Assembly: GCF_035918155.1 (NCBI RefSeq)
Contig: NZ_CP109327.1
Coordinates: 7,750,001 to 7,814,000 of the forward strand
Direction of reading: 5' to 3'
DNA: 64,000 nucleotides
Origin: Streptomyces sp. NBC_01591
Lineage (GTDB): Bacteria > Actinomycetota > Actinomycetes > Streptomycetales > Streptomycetaceae
Shown here: positions 52,432-61,224 of the stretch, piece after piece
Position numbering within the stretch: position 1 is the stretch's first letter
How the letters are laid out: every line of letters begins with the position of its first letter
The notes under the pieces: model-generated
Databases searched by the model: none
Told to the model about the DNA's origin: nothing
The model's input: the letters and a program-made list of their open reading frames with translations, nothing else
Translations under genes and position numbers: made by a program

Positions 52432-53445
52432 ATGGCTGAAACAGCACCCCCGTTGCCGCGGGAAAAGCGGCGGCAGAAGGCTGAAACACCCTCCCCGCCA
52501 GCCGCCGGGGCCGTTGTCGCACAGCACCGGCTGAGCCTCTGGCAGCGGATCAAGCGGGACCGGGTGATGCTGCTGCTCACCCTGCCCGGCCTGCTGTACT
52601 TCGTCGTCTTCCACTACGTACCGCTGCTCGGCTATGTCGTGGCGTTCCAGGACTACCAGCCGTACCTCGGCTACATGCACAGCGTCTGGGTGGGCTTCGC
52701 CAACTTCTCCGCGGCGTTCAGCGAGCCGGCTTTCTGGTCCGCGACGTTCAACACCCTGGAGATCGCCCTCGTCCAGCTGGTGTTCTTCTTCCCGATCCCG
52801 ATCGCCCTGGCCCTGCTGCTCAACAGCATCGCCAGCGACCGGATCAGACGCTTCGTACAGAGCGTCGTCTATCTGCCGCACTTCATCGGCTGGGTCATCA
52901 TCGTCTCGATCTTCCAGCAGATCCTGGGCGGTGCAGGGCTCCTACCCGACGTCCTCGGCGGCATGGGGCTGCCGCGCTACGACATGATGAGCGACCCCGA
53001 CGCCTTCCCCTGGCTGCTGACCCTCCAGGTCGCCTGGAAGGACGCCGGCTGGGGCACGATCATCATCCTCGCCGCGCTGCTGAACATCGACAAGCAGCAG
53101 TACGAGGCCGCCGCCATCGACGGCGCGGGACCGCGACGCCGCCTGTGGCACGTGACCCTGCCGGGCATCGCCCCCGTGCTCATCCTGCTGCTGATCCTCA
53201 ACCTCGGGCAGATCCTCTCCGTCGGCTTCGAGCAGATCCTGCTCCAGCGCGACGCGGTCGGCCCGGACGCCGGTGAAGTCCTCGACACCTACGTCTACTA
53301 CCACGGCATCAAGGACAACGACTGGGGCGTCGCCGCCGCCGTCGGACTCGTCAAGGCGGTCATCGGCACCGCACTCGTCCTGGGCGCGAACAAGTTCGCC
53401 CACCGACTCGGCCACGAAGGGGTGTACCGCGGTGCTGACCGCTGA
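52432..53445 (+). CDS. CUT1-type sugar ABC transporter permease (LplB-like)
   Basis: The 337-aa permease has six hydrophobic helices and the EAA loop YEAAAIDGAGPRRRLWHVTLPGI near residue 225-250. A cytoplasmic N-terminus of about 45 residues rich in Pro and Lys precedes the first helix (MLLLTLPGLLYFVVFHYVPLLGY in parts). LplB-type permeases import complex oligosaccharides. AGGAC lies 7 nt before ATG 52432. The gene overlaps the next permease by 14 nt. No dedicated ATPase is nearby; a shared MsiK-type ATPase would be needed, as is usual in Streptomyces. Confidence 0.9.
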   Translation: MAETAPPLPREKRRQKAETPSPPAAGAVVAQHRLSLWQRIKRDRVMLLLTLPGLLYFVVFHYVPLLGYVVAFQDYQPYLGYMHSVWVGFANFSAAFSEPAFWSATFNTLEIALVQLVFFFPIPIALALLLNSIASDRIRRFVQSVVYLPHFIGWVIIVSIFQQILGGAGLLPDVLGGMGLPRYDMMSDPDAFPWLLTLQVAWKDAGWGTIIILAALLNIDKQQYEAAAIDGAGPRRRLWHVTLPGIAPVLILLLILNLGQILSVGFEQILLQRDAVGPDAGEVLDTYVYYHGIKDNDWGVAAAVGLVKAVIGTALVLGANKFAHRLGHEGVYRGADR

Positions 53446-54388
53446 GAAGACGCGCGCCACAACGGAATCCACCGCACCGGCGCCCCGCCCCGCCCCCGCC
53501 CGGAAGTCCGACGGCCGGCCCCCGTGGATGGAGCGGCCGACCCGCATCGGACAGACCGCCAAGGCGGTCGCCATCGTCGTGGTCGTCCTCGCCGTCGCCT
53601 ACCCGCTGGTCGGCGTCATCGGCACGAGCTTCGCCTCGCAGACCGACATCATCAAGAGCTCCGGCCTCGTCCTGTGGCCGGACCACCCCACCCTGGACGC
53701 CTACCGCACCATCTTCACCGGAGGCGTAGTCACCCGGGCGCTGATCGTCTCCGTCGGCATCACCGTCATCGGCACCCTCGCCAGCCTCCTCGTCACCGTC
53801 GGCATGGCGTACGGGCTCTCCCGCCGCGACGTCACGGGATCCCGCTTCATCCTGATGACGGCCCTGTTCACCATGCTCTTCAACGCGGGCATCATCCCGA
53901 ACTTCCTGCTGGTCAAGGGCCTCGGCCTGTACGACACCTACGCGGCGCTCGTCATGCCCACCCTGGTCAGCGCCTTCAACCTGGTCGTCCTGCGGTCCTT
54001 CTTCATGAACCTGCCCGAGGAGCTGTACGACGCCGCGAAGGTCGACGGAGCCGGCGACTTCCGGGTCCTGGTACGGATCGTGCTGCCGCTCTCCAAGGCC
54101 GTCCTCGCCGTGATCAGCCTCTTCTACGCGGTGACGTACTGGAACGCCTTCTTCAACTCGCTCCTGTACCTCAACGACTCCGACAAGTGGCCGCTGCCGA
54201 TGGTGCTGCGCACCTATGTGCTCCAGGGCCAGAGCCTGAACGCCGCATCGGCCGGCGAGGTGCTCGCCCCGCAGCAGGCCGTACAGATGGCGGTCCTGGT
54301 GATCGCCGTCGTACCGATCCTCTGCGTCTACCCGTTCCTCCAGCGCTACTTCACCAAGGGCGTGCTCACAGGCGCCGTCAAGGGCTGA
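53432..54388 (+). CDS. CUT1-type sugar ABC transporter permease (YtcP/AraQ-like)
   Basis: The 318-aa permease has an N-terminal hydrophilic stretch rich in Ala/Pro, then six helices and the EAA loop LYDAAKVDGAGDFRVLVRIVLPLSKA near 205-230. FYAVTYWNAFFNSLLYLND marks the YtcP group that pairs with LplB. GTG 53432 was taken because it overlaps the upstream permease by 14 nt; a second candidate out of frame is excluded. It couples to the lipoprotein gene after 95 bp. Confidence 0.9.
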   Translation: MLTAEKTRATTESTAPAPRPAPARKSDGRPPWMERPTRIGQTAKAVAIVVVVLAVAYPLVGVIGTSFASQTDIIKSSGLVLWPDHPTLDAYRTIFTGGVVTRALIVSVGITVIGTLASLLVTVGMAYGLSRRDVTGSRFILMTALFTMLFNAGIIPNFLLVKGLGLYDTYAALVMPTLVSAFNLVVLRSFFMNLPEELYDAAKVDGAGDFRVLVRIVLPLSKAVLAVISLFYAVTYWNAFFNSLLYLNDSDKWPLPMVLRTYVLQGQSLNAASAGEVLAPQQAVQMAVLVIAVVPILCVYPFLQRYFTKGVLTGAVKG

Positions 54389-54483
54389 GAGTCCGTCGGC
54401 CGCCCGATCAGAGGCCACCCGACAGCCTCTCAGCGCAGCCACCGCCCCCCACTCCTTCCTTCCCCTCTCTCAAGGAGATTCAG

Positions 54484-56157
54484 GTGTCGAGCTCCACCCC
54501 CATCAATCGCAGAGCACTGTTCCGCATGGGTGCGGGCGTCGGTCTGGGACTGGCCGCCGCCCCGCTGCTCGCCGCCTGCGGCGACGGCGGCACGACCGCG
54601 AAGGCGGAGGCCAAGAGCGCCTCGCTGCTCCCGGACACCGCGGTCCGCAACATCGGTCTCAAGCCCGACCTGGCAGGCACCGCCGCCGGCGTTCCGCAGG
54701 GCTTCTTCAGCTACCCGGCCAAGCCGCTGCGCGCCACGAAGAACACCCCGCTCAAGGGGGCGAAGCCGATCAGCGCAACGATGGAGACCTTCTCCCCGCC
54801 GCCGCCCGCGCGCGGCAAGAACGCAGCCTGGCAGGAGATCGAGAAGCTGCTCGGCGGCCAGGTGAACATCACGGCCGTACCCGCGGACGACTACGGCACC
54901 AAGTTCTCCACCATGGTCGCCAGCGACAGCCTGCCCGACCTCTTCATGTACCCCGAGGTCGGAGGTGTCGACAACAAGGCCGCCTTCCTCCAGGCCAAGT
55001 GTGCCGACCTGACCCCGTACCTCGCCGGTGACAAGATCAAGGACTACCCGAACCTGGCCGCGATCCCGAAGGGCGCCTGGCAGGCCGCGATCTTCGGCGG
55101 GAAGCTGTACGGCATCCCGATCGCCCGCACCGGCACCGGCGGCGCCGGCGTCTACCGCCACGACCTGTTCGAAGAGGTCGGCGTCACCAGCCTCGACCAG
55201 ATCACCGACCTCGACCGGTTCGTCGAGGTCTGCAAGGAACTGACGCAGCCCAAGAAGGACCAGTACGCCATCATCGCGGGTGCGACCAGCATGCTCGCCA
55301 TGTCGGCGGGTGCGCCCTTCTACTGGCGGCTGGACGAGAAGACCGGCAAGTTCACCACCGACCTGGAGACGCCGGAGTTCCGCAAGGCGGTGGAGACCGC
55401 CCGGCTGCTGTACAAGGCGGGCTGCTTCTACCCGGGCACGCTCCAGATGTCCGGGGCGCAGAAGGCCCAGTACACGGACATGTTCAAGAACGGCAAGGGC
55501 GCCTACGTCTACGACGGGATGCCCACCTACCTGGCGCCCGGCGTCGGGTACGTCGCCGCCATGGGAGCGATCGACAAGAAGTACGACCCGCGCCCCTTCG
55601 TGCCGGTCGGCAAGGACGCCATCGCCTGGATGGACAACGTCAAGCTGGAGAACACCCACATCAAGAAGGCGTCCGGGGACCGCGTCAAGCAGATCCTGGC
55701 CCTCGCCGACTTCGCCGCGTCCCCGTTCGGCAGCCAGGAGTACACGCTCATCAACTACGGCGTCGAGGGCAAGGACTTCACCCGCGACGCCAAGGGCAAC
55801 CCGGCGCTCACCAAGCAGGGCACGCAGGACGTCACCGTGCCCTGGAAGTTCATGGCCTCCGCCGTCCCGGCCATCTTCAGCGCCGACTCGGAGCAGGGCG
55901 TCCGTCACGTCCACGACGCCTTCACCAAGATGATCCCGATGATGGAGCAGGACCCGACCCTGCAGTACTCCTCGCCCACGTGGGACTCGAAGGGGTCCGG
56001 CAGCCTCTACACGTTCAAGCAGGACGCGCTCAAGGACATCGTCGCGGGCCGCAAGCCCATGTCCGCCTACGACCAGCTCGTCAAGGACTACCTGGCCAAG
56101 GGCGGCGAGCAGGCGCGCGGCGAATTCGAGGAAGCCTTCCAGAAGGGGAAGAAGTGA
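54484..56157 (+). CDS. Extracellular solute-binding lipoprotein of the CUT1 transporter
   Basis: The 557-aa protein has a signal with NRRALFRMGAG (Tat-like twin Arg) and a lipobox LLAAC at about residue 33, then a long type-2 binding protein fold. The length exceeds normal maltose-type binding proteins (about 430) and fits the LplA/YtcQ group used for large oligosaccharides. AAGGAG lies 5 nt before GTG 54484. The stop overlaps the M1 peptidase start (GTGA), so the peptidase is expressed with the transporter. Confidence 0.9.
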   Translation: MSSSTPINRRALFRMGAGVGLGLAAAPLLAACGDGGTTAKAEAKSASLLPDTAVRNIGLKPDLAGTAAGVPQGFFSYPAKPLRATKNTPLKGAKPISATMETFSPPPPARGKNAAWQEIEKLLGGQVNITAVPADDYGTKFSTMVASDSLPDLFMYPEVGGVDNKAAFLQAKCADLTPYLAGDKIKDYPNLAAIPKGAWQAAIFGGKLYGIPIARTGTGGAGVYRHDLFEEVGVTSLDQITDLDRFVEVCKELTQPKKDQYAIIAGATSMLAMSAGAPFYWRLDEKTGKFTTDLETPEFRKAVETARLLYKAGCFYPGTLQMSGAQKAQYTDMFKNGKGAYVYDGMPTYLAPGVGYVAAMGAIDKKYDPRPFVPVGKDAIAWMDNVKLENTHIKKASGDRVKQILALADFAASPFGSQEYTLINYGVEGKDFTRDAKGNPALTKQGTQDVTVPWKFMASAVPAIFSADSEQGVRHVHDAFTKMIPMMEQDPTLQYSSPTWDSKGSGSLYTFKQDALKDIVAGRKPMSAYDQLVKDYLAKGGEQARGEFEEAFQKGKK

Positions 56158-57620
56158 CGACCCGACGCTCGGCCCTCAGACTCGGCGGCGCGGCGGTCGC
56201 CGCGGCCGTCGCCGTACCCGCACTCGGTTCGACCGCCATCGCACAGCCACACGGCTTCGACCCGAAGCCGGGCCCGGACGGCGTCGGCGACCCGCTCTTC
56301 CCGACCCTCGGCAACGGCGGCTACCAGGTCGTCCACTACGACCTGACCTTCGACTTCACCCCGGTCACCTACGACTTCACCGCCGTGGTGCGGATCAACG
56401 CCAAGGCCACCCAGGACCTCTCCGCGTTCAACCTGGACACCGACGGACACACCATCGACTCCGTCACCGTCGGCGGCCGCCCCGCCACCTGGGCGCTCGC
56501 GCCCGGCAAGAGCGGCCAGGAGTTCACCGTCACCCCCGCCCGCCCGCTCCACAACGGGCAGGCGTTCACCACCGAGGTGCGATACCGGGGCAACGGCAAG
56601 TCGCCCCGACTCGGCCTGACCGGCTGGAAGTTCGGCACCGACGGCGGCTTCGCCTCCGCCGCCCAGTCCTCCCGCGCCGACACCTTCCTGCCCTGCAACG
56701 ACACCCCGTCCGACAAGGCGACGTGGACCTTTCACATCAGCGCACCGCAGGGCTATGTCGCCGCCGCCAACGGTGAATTGCTCCACAAGACCCCGCGCGC
56801 CGACGGCTCCACCGTCTGGCACTTCGCCCTGCGCGAGCGCATGGCGACCGAACTCATCGGCATCGCCGTAGTCAAGGGCACCTATCTGTACGGCACCAGC
56901 CATCGCGGTCTGCCGCTGCGGCACATCGTCCCGCAGGGCCAGGAGGACAAGTACGGACCCGTAGTCGCCCGTACCGCCGACCATCTGGCCTGGCTGGAGG
57001 CGAAGTTCGGCCGCTACCCGTTCTCCGTCTACGGCGTCCACATCTACGACGGCTACACCGACGCCCTGGAGAACCAGACCCTCTCCCTGTTCTCCACCAA
57101 CTGGTTCAAGCTCAACGCCAACGGCCGGCCCGGTTACGAGACCACGATGGTCCACGAACTGGTCCACCAGTGGTTCGGCGACTCCGTCACCCCGAACGAC
57201 TGGCAGCAGGCCTGGCTCAACGAGGGCCCCGCCGTGTACTACGCCGGTCTGTACGGTGAGGAGCGCGGCTGGTCGGTCTTCGAGGACAAGATGAAGGCGA
57301 CGTACGAGAAGCTCGACGCGGTCCGCGCCGCCGACGGCCCGCCCGGACTGCCCAAGGCGCTCGGCGGCACCAACATCTACGACGGCGGCGCCCTCGTTCT
57401 GTACGCGCTCAGCCTGCAGATCGGTCAGCGAATGTTCGACCGGGTCATGCGCGAGTGGGTGAAGCGCTTCAAGGACTCCACGTACACCAGCGAGGCGTTC
57501 ATCCTGCACACCGTCGACGTCACCGGCGACACCTCCGTCGACCCGTTCCTGCGCGACTGGCTCTTCGGAGCCGTGAACCCACCCATGCCCGGCCACCCCG
57601 ACTGGAAGGCCTCCGCGTGA
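56154..57620 (+). CDS. Secreted M1-family metallopeptidase
   Basis: The 488-aa protein has a Tat-type signal (TTRRSALRLGGAAVAAA) with cleavage near IAQ-PH, an N-terminal beta domain, and the M1 zinc motif VHELVHQWFGDSV with H334, E335 and H338, then NEGPA with the third ligand E357. The GxMEN exopeptidase motif reads ALENQT, with Glu-Asn kept but Met replaced by Leu. It lacks the long C-terminal helical domain of aminopeptidase N. Coupling to the sugar-binding lipoprotein suggests joint attack on glycoprotein material. Confidence 0.9.
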   Translation: MTTRRSALRLGGAAVAAAVAVPALGSTAIAQPHGFDPKPGPDGVGDPLFPTLGNGGYQVVHYDLTFDFTPVTYDFTAVVRINAKATQDLSAFNLDTDGHTIDSVTVGGRPATWALAPGKSGQEFTVTPARPLHNGQAFTTEVRYRGNGKSPRLGLTGWKFGTDGGFASAAQSSRADTFLPCNDTPSDKATWTFHISAPQGYVAAANGELLHKTPRADGSTVWHFALRERMATELIGIAVVKGTYLYGTSHRGLPLRHIVPQGQEDKYGPVVARTADHLAWLEAKFGRYPFSVYGVHIYDGYTDALENQTLSLFSTNWFKLNANGRPGYETTMVHELVHQWFGDSVTPNDWQQAWLNEGPAVYYAGLYGEERGWSVFEDKMKATYEKLDAVRAADGPPGLPKALGGTNIYDGGALVLYALSLQIGQRMFDRVMREWVKRFKDSTYTSEAFILHTVDVTGDTSVDPFLRDWLFGAVNPPMPGHPDWKASA

Positions 57621-59833
57621 ACCGCCACTCCCTGAACGTCGTACGAGGAACCGCCGCTGCCGCCTCCGCCGCCGTCCTGGCCGCCCTCCTCGCGGCCCCG
57701 GCCGCCCAGGCCGCGCCCGGCGCCCGCACCCTGTACGCGGCCCCGGACGGAGCCGGCACCTCCTGCACGGTCGCCCGCCCGTGCAGCCCGGAAGGCGCCC
57801 GTGACCAGGCCCGCACCGAGACCGGGCGCGATGTCCGCGTCCTGCTGAAGAACGGCACGTACAAGCTCGACCGGCCCCTGAAGCTCGGTGCCGCCGACTC
57901 CGGGAAGGACGGGCACACCGTCACCTGGACCGCGGCCCCCGGCGCCCGCCCCGTCCTCTCCGGCGGACAGGACATCACCGGCTGGCGGCAGAACGCCGAC
58001 GGCACCTGGACCGCCGGCGTCCCGGCCGGCGTCGACCCGCGCCAGCTCTTCATCGACGGCCGGCGCGCGACCCGCGCCCGCGGCGGGGCCTGCGCCGCCG
58101 GCACCTGCGACGCCACGAAGACCGGCATGACCGGCGCGGTCGCCACGGGCATCGCCGACTGGCAGCGTCCCACCGACGCCGAAGCCGTCATCCGGGTCCG
58201 CTGGCGCAACTACCACTGCCGGATCACGGGCGTGAACGGCGATGTCATGACCTTCGCCCAGCCCTGCTGGACCAACTCGGCGAGCGGCACCGACCGCACC
58301 GGCCCCGCCTGGGACTCCACCACGGTCGACTCCACCCGCTACAGCGGCGTCGCCTTCTTCGAGAACGCCCCCGAACTCCTCGACCAGCCGGGTGAGTTCG
58401 TCTGGAACTCGAAGGACCGCACCGTCACCTACCTGCCGCGCAAGGGCGAGAACATGCGCCACGCGCGGGCCGTCACCCCGCACACCGAACAGCTGCTCGT
58501 CGTCGACGGCGCCCATGACGTCACCGTCAGCGGGATCGGCTTCGCGTACGCGGCGTACCGTCAGCCCGGCACCGACGAGGGCTACGCGGGCATGCAGGCC
58601 GGTCTCACCCTGACCGGAGCCACCGGCCCCGTCGACCACGCGGGCCGCTTCTACACCAAGCCGTCCGCCGCGGTGACCGTCCGCGGCGGACAGCGCGTCA
58701 GCATCGAGAACACCCGGTTCAGCCGGCTCGGCGGGGCGGGCGCGATCCTCGAAGCGGGCACCGAGGACAGCTCGGTGACCCGCTCGTCCTTCACCGACCT
58801 GTCCTCGGGCGCCATCTACGTGGGCGACACCGAGCCCATGCCGTCGGCGGCGCTCGCGGGGGAGCGGAACACCGTCGCGTACAACACCATCACCCGCTCC
58901 GGCGTCGAGTACACCGACGCGGTGGGCATCTGGGCCGGGTACGAGGCCGGGCTGACCGTCGACCACAACAGCCTGGACCACCTCCCGTACTCCGGGATCT
59001 CGGTCGGCTGGGGCTGGAACCAGCCCGAGTCCCAGAAGTCCGTCCTGCGCGACAACAAGGTGACCGACAACCGGATCACCAATGTCATGGAGGTCGCCCA
59101 GGCGCAGCACGACGGTGGCGCGATCTACACCCAGGGCGCGCAGCCGGGCACGGTCGTCTCCGGCAACTACATCAACCGCTCCGCCTTCGGGAACACCGAG
59201 CGCGACGGAAACGGCATCTACCTCGACGAACAGTCCTCGCACATCCTCGTCGAGAAGAACGTCATCACCCGCATCGGGTACAAGTGGGTCTCGAACTGGG
59301 CGGGTTACGGCATCGAGAACACCGCCCGGGGCAACTGGACCGACACTGCCGCGCCCGCCCTCGGTGGCCGGGGCTCGGTCATGACGGACAACCTCACCGG
59401 CCTGGACCGGCTGCCGGCCGAGGCGCTCGCCGTCGCGCGCCGCGCAGGCGCCAACGGCGGCCCGGTCGAGCAGTTGCGGACCGACCTGGCCCGCACCGGC
59501 ACGGCCACCCAGTCCTCCACCGAGGGCACGGCGGACGCGGCACTCGCCCTGGACGGCGACACCAACACGGACACCCGCACGCTGTCCGAGGCGGGCGCCT
59601 GGTGGCAGGTCGACCTGGGCGGCGAGCAGCACATCCGTCAGATCGAGATCTGGAACAACTCCTCTTCCACGACCGCCGACTTCGACGTGGTCACGGACGA
59701 CGGAACGATCCACGTCAGCGGGAAGGCGCTGCGCCCGACGGTCCTGGACCTGGACAGCCGCACCCGCACGGTGAAGATCGTGACGTCCGGCACCGGACGC
59801 GTGGCCCTGTCCCAAGTGCTCGTCCACCCGTAG
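57617..59833 (+). CDS. Secreted right-handed beta-helix protein with C-terminal discoidin-like domain
   Basis: The 738-aa protein has a signal peptide ending near AQA-AP (about 35), a long parallel beta-helix (about 40-590) with features such as TLYAAPDGAGTSC, GGQDITGWRQ, VTVSGIGFAYAAY, NTVAYNTITRSG, NRITNVMEVAQAQHDGGAIYTQG, and a discoidin-type beta-sandwich (about 600-738; GEQHIRQIEIWNNSSS). Members cut or bind polysaccharide; a catalytic class cannot be named. GTG 57617 overlaps the M1 stop. It ends the transporter operon, with a bidirectional hairpin right after. Confidence 0.87.
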   Translation: MNRHSLNVVRGTAAAASAAVLAALLAAPAAQAAPGARTLYAAPDGAGTSCTVARPCSPEGARDQARTETGRDVRVLLKNGTYKLDRPLKLGAADSGKDGHTVTWTAAPGARPVLSGGQDITGWRQNADGTWTAGVPAGVDPRQLFIDGRRATRARGGACAAGTCDATKTGMTGAVATGIADWQRPTDAEAVIRVRWRNYHCRITGVNGDVMTFAQPCWTNSASGTDRTGPAWDSTTVDSTRYSGVAFFENAPELLDQPGEFVWNSKDRTVTYLPRKGENMRHARAVTPHTEQLLVVDGAHDVTVSGIGFAYAAYRQPGTDEGYAGMQAGLTLTGATGPVDHAGRFYTKPSAAVTVRGGQRVSIENTRFSRLGGAGAILEAGTEDSSVTRSSFTDLSSGAIYVGDTEPMPSAALAGERNTVAYNTITRSGVEYTDAVGIWAGYEAGLTVDHNSLDHLPYSGISVGWGWNQPESQKSVLRDNKVTDNRITNVMEVAQAQHDGGAIYTQGAQPGTVVSGNYINRSAFGNTERDGNGIYLDEQSSHILVEKNVITRIGYKWVSNWAGYGIENTARGNWTDTAAPALGGRGSVMTDNLTGLDRLPAEALAVARRAGANGGPVEQLRTDLARTGTATQSSTEGTADAALALDGDTNTDTRTLSEAGAWWQVDLGGEQHIRQIEIWNNSSSTTADFDVVTDDGTIHVSGKALRPTVLDLDSRTRTVKIVTSGTGRVALSQVLVHP

Positions 59834-59876
59834 GGCCTGTACGACCCTGATCCACCGGGCAGGCCCCGAGGGCCTC

Positions 59877-59935
59877 TCGTTTGGATCAGGCCGGATCAGG
59901 CACCGGGGCACGCGAGCCCGGCCTGATCCAAACGA
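59877..59935. terminator. Bidirectional hairpin between the beta-helix and second LacI genes
   Basis: A perfect 18-bp inverted repeat (59877-59894 and 59918-59935) with a 23-nt loop. It lies between convergent genes and includes the last codons of the LacI reading frame in its present, extended form. The hairpin fits better with a LacI gene that ended at 59957. Confidence 0.85.
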
Positions 59936-61040
59936 AAGACCCTGGGACGCCGTCGGTCACCCGACCGGCGGCGTCGCCGTGCTCGCCCGCACCACCACCT
60001 CGCCTGCCACCCGCAGCACCCGGGCCCGCCGCCCCGCCGTTCGCTCCCGCGGCGAGCGCGATCACGCCCTCGCCCATCGCGGTCAGTGGCAGCGCCACCG
60101 TGGTGAGCGCCGGTGACAGCTCCCGCACCAGCGGAATGTCATCGAACCCGGCCAGCGAGACGTCCTCCGGCACCCGCAGTCCCGCCTCCCGCAGCGCGGC
60201 GAGCGCACCCACCGCCATCACATCGGTGACCGCGAACACACAGGTCGGCCGCGGCCCGTCGCAGGCCAGCAGCCGGCGGGCCGCCGCATACCCGCCGTCG
60301 CGGGTGAACGCGCCCTCCACGACCCGGCCGAGACCGATGCCCGCCTCCGCGAGCCCCTCCCGGAATCCCGTGAGCCGGTCGGAGACGGTGGTCAGCGCGG
60401 GCGGTCCGGTGAGCACCGCGAACGACCGGTGCCCGAGCCCCGCCAGTGTCCGGGCCAGCGCGGCCGCCCCCGCCCGGTTCTCCGGCTGCACGGTGTCCAC
60501 CCGCAGACTGCGGTGCCGGCTCACCACGGCCACCCGCCCGCCGATGCGGACATACGGCTCCAGCTCGGCATCCAGGGCCCGCTCCCACGCCCGGTCCTGG
60601 ATGCCGGAGCCGATGAGCAGGATCGCCCGTGCGCGCTGGGCCCGCAGCATCGACACATAGGCGATCTCCCGGGCCGGCTCCCGGAAGGTGGAGGCCAGCA
60701 TCACCAGCAGGTCCTGCTCGGCCGCGGCCCGCATCACACAGCTCGACACGGCGGCGAAGTAGGGATCGCTGACGTCATGACAGATCACGCCCACCGTACG
60801 GTTGTTGGTCGAATTGGCGAGCGCCTGGGCATGGGCATTGGGGATGTACCCGAGCCTTCCGGCCGCCGCCCGTACCCGCTCGCGCAGATCCTCCCGCACC
60901 CGGGCCGTGCCGTTGAGCGCACGCGAGGCCGTGGCGGGGGAGACGCCGGCCTCCCGGGCCACGGCGTCGAGCGTCACATGCCCGGTCGAGGGGTGGCCGT
61001 CGTGCGGCCCTGGGCGGTGCGATGTTCCGTATTCACTCAA
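59886..61040 (-). CDS. LacI-family regulator with an apparently frameshifted C-terminus
   Basis: The protein (384 aa from TTG 61040) has a LacI helix-turn-helix (VTLDAVAREAGVSPATASRALNG) and hinge, then a ligand-binding domain down to ALPLTAMGEGVIALAAG. After about residue 335 the frame turns to Gly/Ala/Arg-rich sequence (GAAGPGAAGGRRGG) and runs into the terminator. In a neighbouring frame the DNA gives RARVLRVAGEVVVRASTATPPVG and a stop at 59957, the normal LacI ending. A single-base indel near 60010-60040 is likely, or a sequencing error. TTG 61040 was preferred for the GGGGG five bases upstream; TTG 61052 is the first alternative. It diverges from the ABC genes. Confidence 0.8.
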   Translation of the reverse strand: MSEYGTSHRPGPHDGHPSTGHVTLDAVAREAGVSPATASRALNGTARVREDLRERVRAAAGRLGYIPNAHAQALANSTNNRTVGVICHDVSDPYFAAVSSCVMRAAAEQDLLVMLASTFREPAREIAYVSMLRAQRARAILLIGSGIQDRAWERALDAELEPYVRIGGRVAVVSRHRSLRVDTVQPENRAGAAALARTLAGLGHRSFAVLTGPPALTTVSDRLTGFREGLAEAGIGLGRVVEGAFTRDGGYAAARRLLACDGPRPTCVFAVTDVMAVGALAALREAGLRVPEDVSLAGFDDIPLVRELSPALTTVALPLTAMGEGVIALAAGANGGAAGPGAAGGRRGGGAGEHGDAAGRVTDGVPGSFVWIRPGSRAPVPDPA

Positions 61041-61094
61041 CTCGACCCCCAAGGGCGCGGTGGTGGGAGGCCCCCGAAACTTGCCGACGACCTA

Positions 61095-61124
61095 TTGACC
61101 GTGCGTGCAGGCAGTCATTAGCGT
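61095..61124 (+). promoter_or_regulatory. Probable promoter of the NMT1-type ABC operon
   Basis: TTGACC (61095-61100) and TAGCGT (61119-61124) spaced by 18 bp match the main sigma factor boxes. A start site near 61131 would place the LacI operator just downstream. Confidence 0.5.
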
Positions 61125-61137
61125 GGCGAAAACCCTA

Positions 61138-61165
61138 TCAGAAAGCGCTTTCTGAAAGCGCCTTC
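61138..61165. promoter_or_regulatory. LacI operator: 18-bp perfect palindrome plus an overlapping half-conserved site
   Basis: TCAGAAAGCGCTTTCTGA at 61138-61155 is a perfect palindrome with the LacI-family central CG. GAAAGCGCCTTC at 61154-61165 repeats the core with one change. Both lie between the divergent LacI and permease starts and downstream of the probable promoter, consistent with repression by blocking elongation. Confidence 0.75.
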
Positions 61166-61224
61166 TCGTCACCGCAGGATCGCACAGCTCTCCACAACTG
61201 CCCCCGAAGTGCAGGGAGTTCACA

